Origin: an uncultured Bacteroidia bacterium
GTDB taxonomy: Bacteria; Bacteroidota; Bacteroidia; NS11-12g; UBA9320
NCBI GenBank assembly: GCA_943787465.1
Contig: CALSMN010000001.1
Location: forward strand, 180,173 to 244,172
Direction of reading: 5' to 3'
Length of the DNA: 64,000 nucleotides
Each line of letters starts with the position of its first letter. Positions within the stretch are counted from its first letter, which is position 1. Below are positions 17,263-25,398 of the stretch, piece by piece. Below the pieces are notes generated by a model that saw only the letters and a list, made by a program, of their open reading frames with translations, searched no databases and was not told the DNA's origin. Position numbers and translations under genes: made by a program.

Positions 17263-19413
17263 ATGAACATACTTCAAAAGATCAAACTAAAACTGACTAC
17301 TCTACCAGGTATAATCTTAATATTTGTGATTGCCTTAGTAACTGCTGTATTTATTGTAGATCCAAATCTTAGTTACTTGAAAAGATTGTTTAATTCATCA
17401 AATGGTGTAGAAGCTATACCCAAATCTACTAAAGTAGTTTCGGTAATTGATGTATATTCATTAGCAAAAAAGGGCGAGCTAGACGAACTATCAGAGCTTA
17501 AATTTTTTAAAGATTTTAAGAAAGAGGTTAAAAACGAGAGCAAAAAATTAACCAATATGATGGAGGAGATGATGGATGATCCTTCTATTTCTGGAATTAA
17601 TTTTTTATCAGATGTATTTGTTTACTATGTCAATGAAGGTGATAAGGAGCAATATATGTGTATGTCTGCAGAAATAAGTGATGATGAAAAATTTTCTGAA
17701 TTTTTAGAAGATTTTATGAAATACAGTGATGTGGATATTGACATTGAAGATGAAGACGACTACAGCTATACCCTTGTTGGGAACGAAGGCGCTATCGGAT
17801 GGGATGAGGATAAAGTAATTTTTCTTGGAGCATTAAATTATGATAGCAGAGACAACTTGGAAGACGAAGTTGAAACCTTATTAACCCTTGAAGACGAAGA
17901 TCAAATTTCATCGGTAGATGAATTCACGGACTTTTATGATGATAAAAAAGACATCAGTCTTTGGGTTTCCTCCAACATCATTAATGATTATGATGAGTTT
18001 GAGTTCATTGCTAAACAGGTAGATATTGATTTAAATGATAATTATATGAATATGTACTTGGATTTTGATGATGATAACATATCACTCAAAACTCAATTTG
18101 TTCTGAATGAAGAAAACCAAAAATTGATGGAAGATAACGATGTATGGAACAATGATTTTAATGATGAACTACTAAACTATTTCCCAAAACAAAATTTCAT
18201 ATCATCCAGTTTGTCGATTGATCCAATGGCTTATTATACTATCCTAAAGAAAGAAGATTCTTTTAAAGATATTAATTCTAAATTCAAAGATGAGATGGGG
18301 CTAGATTTAAAAGATATTTTTGAGTCTATTAAAGGAAATGCCGTATTTAGTTTATTTGGGATGGAAGAAGTAGAATACTCGTATATGGATTGGGGGTATG
18401 ATTTTAATGAAGATATGGCAACACTTTTGGATGAAAAATATCCTATAAGTTCAGCGGGTTATTTATCTAGTGATGATAAAAAAACATTAAATCAAGGTAA
18501 GACGATTCAAACATCTGCATACAATGGGAAATACTGTATTAATATTAAAAATGTTCTCGATAATGGAGGGGATATAGAAACAGCTATTCAAAATGATATG
18601 GATATTATCTGGTATGAGGACGGATGGGATTATGGACCATACATTGAAAAAACAAAAAGTGAAAAAATACCTTTGATGGGCTTAGCTATTGATATTAATA
18701 ATACCAAATTAGTAAAAAAGCTGATTGAAAAAGCAGAGGAAAACGTGAAGATTGAAAAAAATAAAAATTATTATGAAATTGTTGGTGATGGAGAATCTCC
18801 TGTTTATTTTGCTTACAATGATGAATTATTATTCATTACCAATGATAAGAAAAGTATAAAAGCTTTTAATGATGGTGGGTATAGTTCGGATAACTTGAAG
18901 GATTCAGAAATCAGTTCGAGCTTAGCCAACAGTAATTTTTATACTCATTTTAATTTTGATGTTGAACAATATCCAACTTCAATCAGAAATGAAATTAGCG
19001 ACATGATGGATAATGATCAAGAAAAAGTATTTGATGTATGGAGCGATTTATTAGCTAGTATGGAAATCATACAAGAAGATGCTACTTCTTGCGAAATACG
19101 CATCAATACAAAAAATGATGATACAAATACCTTAAATCAATTAATTACATCCCTTGATAAAACGTATAAATATTTTTTAGTGCTTGGTCCTCCGCCAGCA
19201 GAATCAGCTGATCCATACAATTACAGGGCTCCGTCAGCAGAATCAGCTGTTGCAGAAACAATGGATTCTGCAGAAGAATTAGCTGATCCATACATGGATA
19301 TGTACAGTGATTACGATGAGGTAGCTATAGACGAGGCAGCTGCAGAAGAATCAGCTGATCCATACATGGATATGTACAGTGATTACGATGAGGTAGCTAC
19401 AGAAGCTCCTTGA
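17263..19413 (+). CDS. DUF4836-like membrane-anchored protein with duplicated acidic tail
   Basis: A 716-residue protein with an N-terminal membrane anchor (about residues 13-33) and a long, very acidic extracytoplasmic part. It begins IPKSTKVVSVIDVYSLAKKG after the anchor, which resembles DUF4836 proteins of Bacteroidota. The last ~80 residues form a tail with two copies of ADPYMDMYSDYDEVA spaced 24 residues apart; the tail looks inserted (see repeats). TTG at 17254 is in frame, but the ATG at 17263 is preferred. It leads an apparent operon with the ABC genes downstream, 37 bases on. Function unknown. Confidence 0.7.
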   Translation: MNILQKIKLKLTTLPGIILIFVIALVTAVFIVDPNLSYLKRLFNSSNGVEAIPKSTKVVSVIDVYSLAKKGELDELSELKFFKDFKKEVKNESKKLTNMMEEMMDDPSISGINFLSDVFVYYVNEGDKEQYMCMSAEISDDEKFSEFLEDFMKYSDVDIDIEDEDDYSYTLVGNEGAIGWDEDKVIFLGALNYDSRDNLEDEVETLLTLEDEDQISSVDEFTDFYDDKKDISLWVSSNIINDYDEFEFIAKQVDIDLNDNYMNMYLDFDDDNISLKTQFVLNEENQKLMEDNDVWNNDFNDELLNYFPKQNFISSSLSIDPMAYYTILKKEDSFKDINSKFKDEMGLDLKDIFESIKGNAVFSLFGMEEVEYSYMDWGYDFNEDMATLLDEKYPISSAGYLSSDDKKTLNQGKTIQTSAYNGKYCINIKNVLDNGGDIETAIQNDMDIIWYEDGWDYGPYIEKTKSEKIPLMGLAIDINNTKLVKKLIEKAEENVKIEKNKNYYEIVGDGESPVYFAYNDELLFITNDKKSIKAFNDGGYSSDNLKDSEISSSLANSNFYTHFNFDVEQYPTSIRNEISDMMDNDQEKVFDVWSDLLASMEIIQEDATSCEIRINTKNDDTNTLNQLITSLDKTYKYFLVLGPPPAESADPYNYRAPSAESAVAETMDSAEELADPYMDMYSDYDEVAIDEAAAEESADPYMDMYSDYDEVATEAP

Positions 19414-19435
19414 TAAAACGTATAAATATTTTTTA
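19152..19435 (+). repeat. 28-bp direct repeat flanking the inserted acidic tail
   Basis: The 28 bases at 19152-19179 recur exactly at 19408-19435, a displacement of 256 bp. The first copy reads LDKTYKYFL in the frame of the DUF4836 protein. The second is one base out of frame, so the protein now stops at its edge; read in the old frame it gives LDKTYKYFLCV and a stop at 19445. The simplest reading is a tail of 256 bp inserted into, or duplicated at, the original 3' end. Confidence 0.8.
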
Positions 19436-19450
19436 TGTGTTTAATGGATA

Positions 19451-20080
19451 ATGGCGATTATATTACATCATTTGAAACCCAGTTACATGTCAGCTACAGA
19501 AGTAGCAGGGTCGGATATATACTTACAAAATGATGTGATTTTTGAGCAAGGCAAGAAGTATCTTATTCGAGCAAATTCGGGTCACGGAAAATCATCGTTG
19601 TTGAATTTTATATATGGGAGTAATCCAAATTATGATGGGAAAATCAAGTATAATGATGCTTTAAATCAGCAGGTATTTGATTTACGACAGTCAAAAATTA
19701 GCTATGTATTTCAAGACTTTAAACTTTTCCCAGAGTTAACCATTTTTGAAAATATTCAGCTTAAAAATACACTTACACATCATAAAACAACAACAGAAAT
19801 CAATCAAATGATTGATGATGTTCTTTTGGGCCACAAGAAAGATACCTTAGTTACAAAATTGTCTTTAGGTCAGCGACAGAGGGTGGCTATAATTCGTGCC
19901 CTTTGTCAGCCCTTTGAGTTTTTATTATTGGATGAGCCATTTAGTCATCTAGATAATCAAAACATTCAAATCCTTACTCAACTAATTTCTCAGGAGATAA
20001 AAAGTCAAAATGCCAGCTTATTAATGACGTCATTAGGCGAAGATCATTTTTTTAGTTTTGATAAAATATTGAATTTATAA
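19451..20080 (+). CDS. ABC transporter ATP-binding protein
   Basis: A 209-residue LolD/FtsE-size ATPase. Walker A reads RANSGHGKSS near residue 45, where the first Gly of GxxxxGK is Ala; Q-loop VFQDFKLFPELTIFENI; signature LSLGQRQRVAI; Walker B FLLLDEP followed by SHLDN. The permease starts two bases after its stop, so the two act together, probably as an extruder of lipids or a mechanotransmitter rather than an importer (no binding protein nearby). Substrate unknown. Confidence 0.87.
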   Translation: MAIILHHLKPSYMSATEVAGSDIYLQNDVIFEQGKKYLIRANSGHGKSSLLNFIYGSNPNYDGKIKYNDALNQQVFDLRQSKISYVFQDFKLFPELTIFENIQLKNTLTHHKTTTEINQMIDDVLLGHKKDTLVTKLSLGQRQRVAIIRALCQPFEFLLLDEPFSHLDNQNIQILTQLISQEIKSQNASLLMTSLGEDHFFSFDKILNL

Positions 20081-20082
20081 TC

Positions 20083-21273
20083 ATGTTATTAAAACTTCAA
20101 AGACGAACTCTAGTTCCATCTCAGATAGTTGGATATGCTGTTACCATATTTTTAGGTTTTGCTATAATCTTAGTAACAGCACAATTCTATTTTGACATTA
20201 AACCCCTGTTGACGGAACAAACAGACATATTCAAAAACAATGCAGCTGTTGTGAGCAAAAATATATCCGTGTTTAAGTCTATGGATAAATCTAAAATTTA
20301 TTTTACGGACGATGAACTAGAAGGACTTAATCAGCAGCCATTTATAAAAAACATTTCAAAATTTTCCACCGCCACATTTAAAATTAAAGCCCATTCCAAT
20401 AAATCAGGCAGCATGCCAGTTTTTTACACAGATTTATTTTTTGAAAGTATTCCAGCTCAATACCTTGATGTAGAAACGGATGAGTGGGAATGGGATGCTT
20501 CAATGGATTTTATCCCCATTATTATTCCTGAAAATTATTTGAATCTCTATAATTTTGGTTTTGCAGAAAGTCAAGGCTTACCCGTTTTATCTAAAAATAC
20601 CATAGCTCAAATCGAATTTAACATTACCGCATCAGGCAATTACAAAACAAAAGAATATCGTAGCAAAATTGTCGGATTTTCTAATAAAGTAAATTCTATC
20701 TTGGTTCCAGAGCCATTTTTAGCATGGGCTAATCAAGAATTTAGCTCAAACGATCAGCAAAAAACAAGCCGTATTTTGATGGAGTTTAATGATCCTTCAG
20801 ATCCGCGAATTCTTGAATATTTGAATGAGAATAATTATGAAGTGAGTAAAGATAAATTAGAATTAAGCAAACTGGCTTTTTTCTTCAAATCGGCTATGAT
20901 CTTTGTAGTTTTAATTGCGATTATCATTATTGTATTATCCATTGCATTTATTCTCTTGAGTCTTAACCTAATTATTCATAGAAATAAAGAAATCCTCAAT
21001 AACCTATATTTTATTGGGTATAATTATACTCGAATTGCTCGCTTTTATCAATCAGTTGTAAGTATTATTACGATTATATCTATATCATCAGCAATAACTA
21101 TAAGCTTTATAGTGAGAAATTATTACTTAGAAAAAATAGGACAGTTATTTGATTTTTCATGGACAGGTTCAGTTATTTTAACGCTAGGATTTTCCTTATT
21201 GACTATATTACTCATTATTTATAATATTTTAATAGTCAGGGATGTAAAAAACATAGTTGTTTCCAAAAAATGA
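20083..21273 (+). CDS. FtsX/LolE-like ABC permease
   Basis: A 396-residue permease with the MacB/FtsX plan: one N-terminal membrane helix (about residues 15-38), a large periplasmic domain of about 230 residues, and three C-terminal helices (about 275-305, 325-345, 355-385). Forms the membrane part for the preceding ATPase. It overlaps the start of the DUF2459 gene by four bases (ATGA). Confidence 0.83.
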   Translation: MLLKLQRRTLVPSQIVGYAVTIFLGFAIILVTAQFYFDIKPLLTEQTDIFKNNAAVVSKNISVFKSMDKSKIYFTDDELEGLNQQPFIKNISKFSTATFKIKAHSNKSGSMPVFYTDLFFESIPAQYLDVETDEWEWDASMDFIPIIIPENYLNLYNFGFAESQGLPVLSKNTIAQIEFNITASGNYKTKEYRSKIVGFSNKVNSILVPEPFLAWANQEFSSNDQQKTSRILMEFNDPSDPRILEYLNENNYEVSKDKLELSKLAFFFKSAMIFVVLIAIIIIVLSIAFILLSLNLIIHRNKEILNNLYFIGYNYTRIARFYQSVVSIITIISISSAITISFIVRNYYLEKIGQLFDFSWTGSVILTLGFSLLTILLIIYNILIVRDVKNIVVSKK

Positions 21274-21962
21274 TAGGATTCCGAAACTATTTTGGTCGGC
21301 AGAATTTGTATCAAAAACTAGAAATAACGTTAAAATCAATTGGCTTTCTATTACTAATACCTATCCTTTACTTACTCATCTCGTTAATTTTTTCTTCAAT
21401 TACAATTGATAGAGAGTTGGATATAGACAATGTATTCAATGAATCCATTTATTTAAATTCCAATGGTGTACATTTAGACATAATTCTTCCTGCTAAAAAT
21501 ATAAACTCTACTTTAAGTAAAGGCATAGTGCATAACGAAAAAGATGTATTTATAGGTTTTGGTTGGGGTGATGAAAATTTTTTCATCAACACACCTACTT
21601 GGTCAGATTTAACTTTTACTAATGCATTTCGTGCATTATTTTTAAAAAGTACTTCCTTGATGCATGTAAACCGCTATCATTCCATTCAATCGAACTGGAT
21701 TGAAATAAAAATTAGTAGTGCCGAACTTCATAAGTTGAATACTTATATTTTGTCCTCATTTAGGACCAATTCTAAGGGTGAAATTATTATTTTAGAAAAC
21801 CAAGGATATTCATCATCTGATAATTTTTATAAAGCTACAGGTAGTTATTCCTGCTTCAAAACATGCAATACTTGGGCTAATTCAGCCTTTAGATACTCTG
21901 GACTAAAATCATGTTATTGGACTCCTTTTGATTTTGGATTGATAAATCAATACAAGAATTAA
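21270..21962 (+). CDS. DUF2459 family membrane-anchored protein
   Basis: A 230-residue protein with an N-terminal membrane helix (about residues 20-45) and an extracytoplasmic domain having HLDIILPAK, FIGFGWGDENFF and the C-terminal SCFKTCNTWANSAFRYSG ... WTPFDFG, which I recognise as DUF2459 (TIGR02117-like). The Cys/His pattern hints at a papain-like or NlpC-like fold but this is inference. Overlaps the permease gene by ATGA, so it is translationally coupled to the ABC pair. Confidence 0.78.
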   Translation: MIGFRNYFGRQNLYQKLEITLKSIGFLLLIPILYLLISLIFSSITIDRELDIDNVFNESIYLNSNGVHLDIILPAKNINSTLSKGIVHNEKDVFIGFGWGDENFFINTPTWSDLTFTNAFRALFLKSTSLMHVNRYHSIQSNWIEIKISSAELHKLNTYILSSFRTNSKGEIIILENQGYSSSDNFYKATGSYSCFKTCNTWANSAFRYSGLKSCYWTPFDFGLINQYKN

Positions 21963-22021
21963 TCGTTATAGGCTTAAATAGAATCTTCACCTAAAGAAGG
22001 TTATTTTGATCTTACTTCTTC

Positions 22022-22029
22022 TATATTTG
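22022..22029 (+). promoter_or_regulatory. -7 box TATATTTG of the DUF72 gene
   Basis: Exact TAnnTTTG match ending four bases before the GTG at 22034; the predicted transcript begins at or next to the start codon. Confidence 0.6.
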
Positions 22030-22033
22030 ACCA

Positions 22034-22918
22034 GTGAAATTTGGTAAAGTAGATAACCCAGCCGCGTGTAATTTTAATTTACCAGCAGATCATAGTGATA
22101 CACAATTGGTGCTGTCTGGCTCCAATTCCAACTCACCTGTAAAAGTTCACATTGGTTGTCCCCGCTGGGCAAAAACAGAGTTGAAAGGATTTTACCCAAA
22201 AGGTACAAAAGACGAGCTCACGTACTACTCAAGCCAATTTAATGCCATTGAGATGAATGCATTTTATTATCGTATTTTTCCCCCTACTATAGTTCAAAGT
22301 TGGTACGATAGGTCAGCTCCAGATTTTGTTTTTTTCCCAAAGGTCCCCCAATTGATTAGTCAATTCAGGCGACTCAAAAATTGTGATGATGCATTGAATG
22401 ATTTCTTTATATCCATTTCTCATTTCAAGGAAAAGCTAGGTACCGTGTTTCTTCAAATGAATGATAATTATGGGCCTCAAAATTTTGATGATTTATCCCA
22501 ATTTATCCATCAATGGCCCAACGATCTACCATTGGCTGTAGAATTAAGAAATGCGGGGTGGTATGCTGATGCATCCACTACCAATTCCTTATGTGATTTG
22601 TTGCGTGAAAAGGGTGTTGCTCATACCATAACCGATACGCTTGGCCGTAGAGATTTAGTCCATATGCGACTGACCAATTCCTCCTGTTTTGTGCGATTTA
22701 CTGGAGCCAATCATGCTTCAGATATCGAACGTATCGATGCCTGGTTTGATCGTTTATCGCTTTGGAAAGAACAAGGAATAAAACAAATCCATTTTTTTGT
22801 TCATCAAACCATTGAGCGAGATTTGCAGATGTTGTCTGCTCGTTTGATTGAAAAAATCAATCAGTCTTGGGACTATAAGCTGACCATCCCTGGATCTTCT
22901 CAAAAGATGTTATTTTAA
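22034..22918 (+). CDS. DUF72 family protein
   Basis: A 294-residue TIM-barrel protein of the DUF72 (YecE) family: IGCPRWAKTELKGFYPKG near the start, YYSSQFNAIEMNAFYY, FFPKVPQLISQFRRL, VELRNAGWYAD and VRFTGANHAS. Biochemical role unknown for the family. The start is a GTG placed directly after a -7 box, a leaderless arrangement. Overlaps the convergent xth gene by 9 bases. Confidence 0.9.
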   Translation: MKFGKVDNPAACNFNLPADHSDTQLVLSGSNSNSPVKVHIGCPRWAKTELKGFYPKGTKDELTYYSSQFNAIEMNAFYYRIFPPTIVQSWYDRSAPDFVFFPKVPQLISQFRRLKNCDDALNDFFISISHFKEKLGTVFLQMNDNYGPQNFDDLSQFIHQWPNDLPLAVELRNAGWYADASTTNSLCDLLREKGVAHTITDTLGRRDLVHMRLTNSSCFVRFTGANHASDIERIDAWFDRLSLWKEQGIKQIHFFVHQTIERDLQMLSARLIEKINQSWDYKLTIPGSSQKMLF

Positions 22919-23671
22919 GACTAATTCAATTGGACAATGATCGCTTCCCATAATGTCGCTATGAATAGTTGCCTCTTTTATTTGGTTGGCTATTTTTTTT
23001 GAAGCTAAAAAATAATCAATTCGCCATCCAGCATTATTCGCTCGGGCGTTGAATCGGGTACTCCAGAAGGTATATTCCACTTTATTGGGATACATCATTC
23101 GATAACTATCAATCAATCCAGTAGCTAGAATAGCATCCAAGCCATTAATTTCAATCTCGGTATATCCGCTCGTTTTGTTATAATTACTTTTATCATTTTT
23201 TAAATCAATTGCCTGATGGGCAACATTAAAATCACCAGTAACAATGACTGGTTTTTTGATTTTTAATTTTTCTAAGAAATGAGCAAAATCTTTGTCCCAA
23301 GTAGCCCTATAATCTAAACGTTTCAGTCCTGCACCACTGTTAGGTACATACACGTTTACCAAATAATAATCAGGGTATTCAGCGGTAATAACTCTTCCTT
23401 CTTGATCGTGTTCTTCTACTTGTATACCATGGGTTACCGAGAGTGGTTCTTCTTTTGAAAGTATAGCTACACCACTATATCCTTTTTTTACAGCCGAATG
23501 GCTATAAATGAAATACCCACTTAATTCGTTTAACGCTTCTAAAACTTGACCGTCTTGAGCTTTGGTTTCTTGCACACAGAAAACATCAGCATTGAATTGA
23601 TGAATAATATCGACCAATCCTTTTTTAACAGCTGCACGAATACCATTTACATTCCAAGATATTAATTTCAT
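22910..23671 (-). CDS. xth: exodeoxyribonuclease III / AP endonuclease
   Basis: Cuts the backbone at abasic sites in base excision repair. The 253-residue sequence begins MKLISWNVNGIRAAVKKG and has the metal and catalytic motifs VQETKAQ, YVPNSGAG, TGDFNVAH and GSDHCPIELVL at the C-terminus, all as in the ExoIII family. It follows the Gre-like gene by 9 bases in the same direction. Confidence 0.95.
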   Translation of the reverse strand: MKLISWNVNGIRAAVKKGLVDIIHQFNADVFCVQETKAQDGQVLEALNELSGYFIYSHSAVKKGYSGVAILSKEEPLSVTHGIQVEEHDQEGRVITAEYPDYYLVNVYVPNSGAGLKRLDYRATWDKDFAHFLEKLKIKKPVIVTGDFNVAHQAIDLKNDKSNYNKTSGYTEIEINGLDAILATGLIDSYRMMYPNKVEYTFWSTRFNARANNAGWRIDYFLASKKIANQIKEATIHSDIMGSDHCPIELVLK

Positions 23672-23680
23672 GGAGCAAGG

Positions 23681-24127
23681 TTAATGAATTGAAAGAATTT
23701 TTTCTACGGTTTCGCCTAAAATGATTTCATCTCCGACTCCTTTTCCAATCACCGCTTGACCTAACGGTGATTGGATGGATATGGCATAAATGATTGCTTT
23801 GTTTAGTTCAAATTTACCCAGGCCTACACATAAGTAAATGGATTTTTTCTCTGTATTGATGATGGCTCCCAATTGTGCTGATTTACAAGGTTTTACTGCA
23901 TCAATTTGCTGAAGAATATTCATTTCAAGGTTTAATTTAAAAAGTTGACCATTTAAACGATCTAGTTCTCCCTGACCCATGGCTCTTGCCGTTTCAAATT
24001 TATTACCTGCAGTACTTCCTTGTTCTCCCTCTATGGATTCTTGAACTTTCAGAATAGCATCTTTGATGTCGTTAATTTGTTCCTGTAATTTTTGAACACA
24101 TTGGGTGTATAGATTTATTTTATCCAT
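23681..24127 (-). CDS. GreA/GreB C-terminal domain protein
   Basis: A 148-residue protein with an N-terminal coiled coil (about residues 1-75, with STAGNKFETARAMGQGE) and a FKBP-like domain ending SPLGQAVIGKGVGDEIIL, the hallmark of Gre factors. The N-terminal hairpin is unlike that of GreA, so it may bind RNA polymerase without cleavage activity, or may act differently. Similar proteins in Flavobacteria are often mislabelled as 3-oxoacyl-ACP synthase. Confidence 0.8.
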   Translation of the reverse strand: MDKINLYTQCVQKLQEQINDIKDAILKVQESIEGEQGSTAGNKFETARAMGQGELDRLNGQLFKLNLEMNILQQIDAVKPCKSAQLGAIINTEKKSIYLCVGLGKFELNKAIIYAISIQSPLGQAVIGKGVGDEIILGETVEKILSIH

Positions 24128-24192
24128 GACATTTGGCAGAGGTAAATCTACAAATTAGCAATTAAAATTACAATAGGTTCCAATTTATTTTT

Positions 24193-24200
24193 CACATTTG
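24193..24200 (+). promoter_or_regulatory. -7-like box CACATTTG of the rhodanese gene
   Basis: One mismatch from TAnnTTTG, ending five bases before the ATG at 24206; a leaderless transcript is implied. Confidence 0.4.
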
Positions 24201-24205
24201 TAGGC

Positions 24206-24511
24206 ATGATTGGATTTATAAAAAAGCTCTTTGGTCCCAAAGTTGATTTATCAGAAAAGATACGTGAGGGAGCTATCATTGTAGATGTTAGATCACCTGG
24301 CGAATATGCTGGAGGTCACGTGAAAGGGAGTAAAAATATTCCCTTAGACAAAATCGATGGAAAGATAAAAACAATAAAAAATTGGAATAAACCCGTCATC
24401 ACATGTTGTGCAAGTGGCATGCGAAGCGGTAGTGCTATGCGTATACTGAAAGGTAACGGGATTGAAGCCTACAATGCTGGTCCTTGGCAAAAGGCAAATC
24501 GATTGGTTTAA
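24206..24511 (+). CDS. single-domain rhodanese
   Basis: Sulfurtransferase of 101 residues. Family motifs: VDVRSPGEYAGGHVKGSKNIPL and the active-site loop CCASGMRSG near residue 72, with either Cys as nucleophile. No signal peptide, so cytoplasmic. It stands alone on the plus strand between divergent and convergent neighbours. Confidence 0.9.
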   Translation: MIGFIKKLFGPKVDLSEKIREGAIIVDVRSPGEYAGGHVKGSKNIPLDKIDGKIKTIKNWNKPVITCCASGMRSGSAMRILKGNGIEAYNAGPWQKANRLV

Positions 24512-24516
24512 TTAGA

Positions 24517-25356
24517 TTACGGTAAATACTTTTTTTTGAAATTGGGTTTTCTTTTTTCCAAGAAAGCATCCCTACCTTCTTGTGCTTCATCCGTCATGTA
24601 AGCTAATCGGGTGGCTTCTCCAGCAAATACTTGTTGACCTACCATACCGTCATCGGTTAGATTCATGGCAAATTTGAGCATTTTGATACTAGTTGGAGAT
24701 TTAGCTAAAATTTCTTGTGCCCAATGATAAGCGGTTTCTTCTAATTGATGGTGAGGTACTACCTGATTGACCATGCCCATTTCAAAGGCTTCTTGTGCGG
24801 TATAATTTCTTCCTAAAAAGAAAATTTCACGTGCTTTCTTCTGACCAACCATTTTTGCCAAATAAGCAGATCCGTATCCACCATCAAAGCTTGTAACATC
24901 AGCATCGGTTTGTTTGAAAATAGCGTGTTCGGCACTAGCCAATGTTAAATCACATACCACATGCAGGCTATGCCCTCCACCTACTGCCCATCCTGGAACC
25001 ACAGCAATAACTACTTTCGGCATAAAACGAATCAATCGTTGTACATCCAATATATTTAGTCGATGATATTGATCATCACCTACATATCCTTGTTTACCAC
25101 GTGCGCGTTGGTCTCCTCCGCTACAGAAGGAATACACTCCATCCTTGGAGCTGGGTCCTTCTGCACTTAGTAAAACAACCCCTATATTTAAATCTTCTTG
25201 TGCGTCATGAAAGGCATCTAGCAATTCACTTGTGGTTTTAGGACGAAAGGCATTGCGTACATCGGGCCTGTTAAAAGCAATACGGGCTACGCCATTACAC
25301 TTTTTGTAGGTAATATCCTCATATGTTTTAACGGTAGTCCAGTTGATTTGACTCAT
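24517..25356 (-). CDS. menB: 1,4-dihydroxy-2-naphthoyl-CoA synthase
   Basis: Closes the second ring in menaquinone synthesis from o-succinylbenzoyl-CoA. The 279-residue crotonase-fold protein has FNRPDVRNAFRPKT near the start, FCSGGDQRARGK, the oxyanion region VPGWAVGGGHSLHVVCDLT and SFDGGYGSAYLAK with the acid residue, and the C-terminal EGRDAFLEKRKPNF. No other men gene is nearby. A -7 box lies 4 bases upstream. Confidence 0.95.
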   Translation of the reverse strand: MSQINWTTVKTYEDITYKKCNGVARIAFNRPDVRNAFRPKTTSELLDAFHDAQEDLNIGVVLLSAEGPSSKDGVYSFCSGGDQRARGKQGYVGDDQYHRLNILDVQRLIRFMPKVVIAVVPGWAVGGGHSLHVVCDLTLASAEHAIFKQTDADVTSFDGGYGSAYLAKMVGQKKAREIFFLGRNYTAQEAFEMGMVNQVVPHHQLEETAYHWAQEILAKSPTSIKMLKFAMNLTDDGMVGQQVFAGEATRLAYMTDEAQEGRDAFLEKRKPNFKKKYLP

Positions 25357-25360
25357 GATA

Positions 25361-25368
25361 CAAAGGTA
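25361..25368 (-). promoter_or_regulatory. -7 box TACCTTTG of menB
   Basis: Reverse-strand TAnnTTTG whose final G is at 25361, five bases before the first base of the ATG (25356). Leaderless or near-leaderless transcript. Confidence 0.6.
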
Positions 25369-25398
25369 TAGGCTATACGTTTAAGGGCAAATATGATT

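Larger units (their letters stand above)
16976..19392 (+). repeat. 27-bp coding repeat shared by the pseudogene and the DUF4836 gene
   Basis: The same 27 bases, coding MDMYSDYDE, occur at 16976-17002 (lipoprotein pseudogene), 19294-19320 and 19366-19392 (DUF4836 tail). The last two lie 72 bp apart and belong to a longer tandem unit that begins near SADPY. Confidence 0.85.

Noticed and set aside
19451..20080. Inactive ABC ATPase because of the altered Walker A
   Set aside because: Only the first Gly is changed to Ala; Lys, Ser, signature and Walker B are intact, and related ATPases of this phylum show similar changes.
23681..24127. 3-oxoacyl-ACP synthase
   Set aside because: The name appears in databases for similar proteins, but the sequence has a Gre-type C-terminal domain and no ketosynthase motif.
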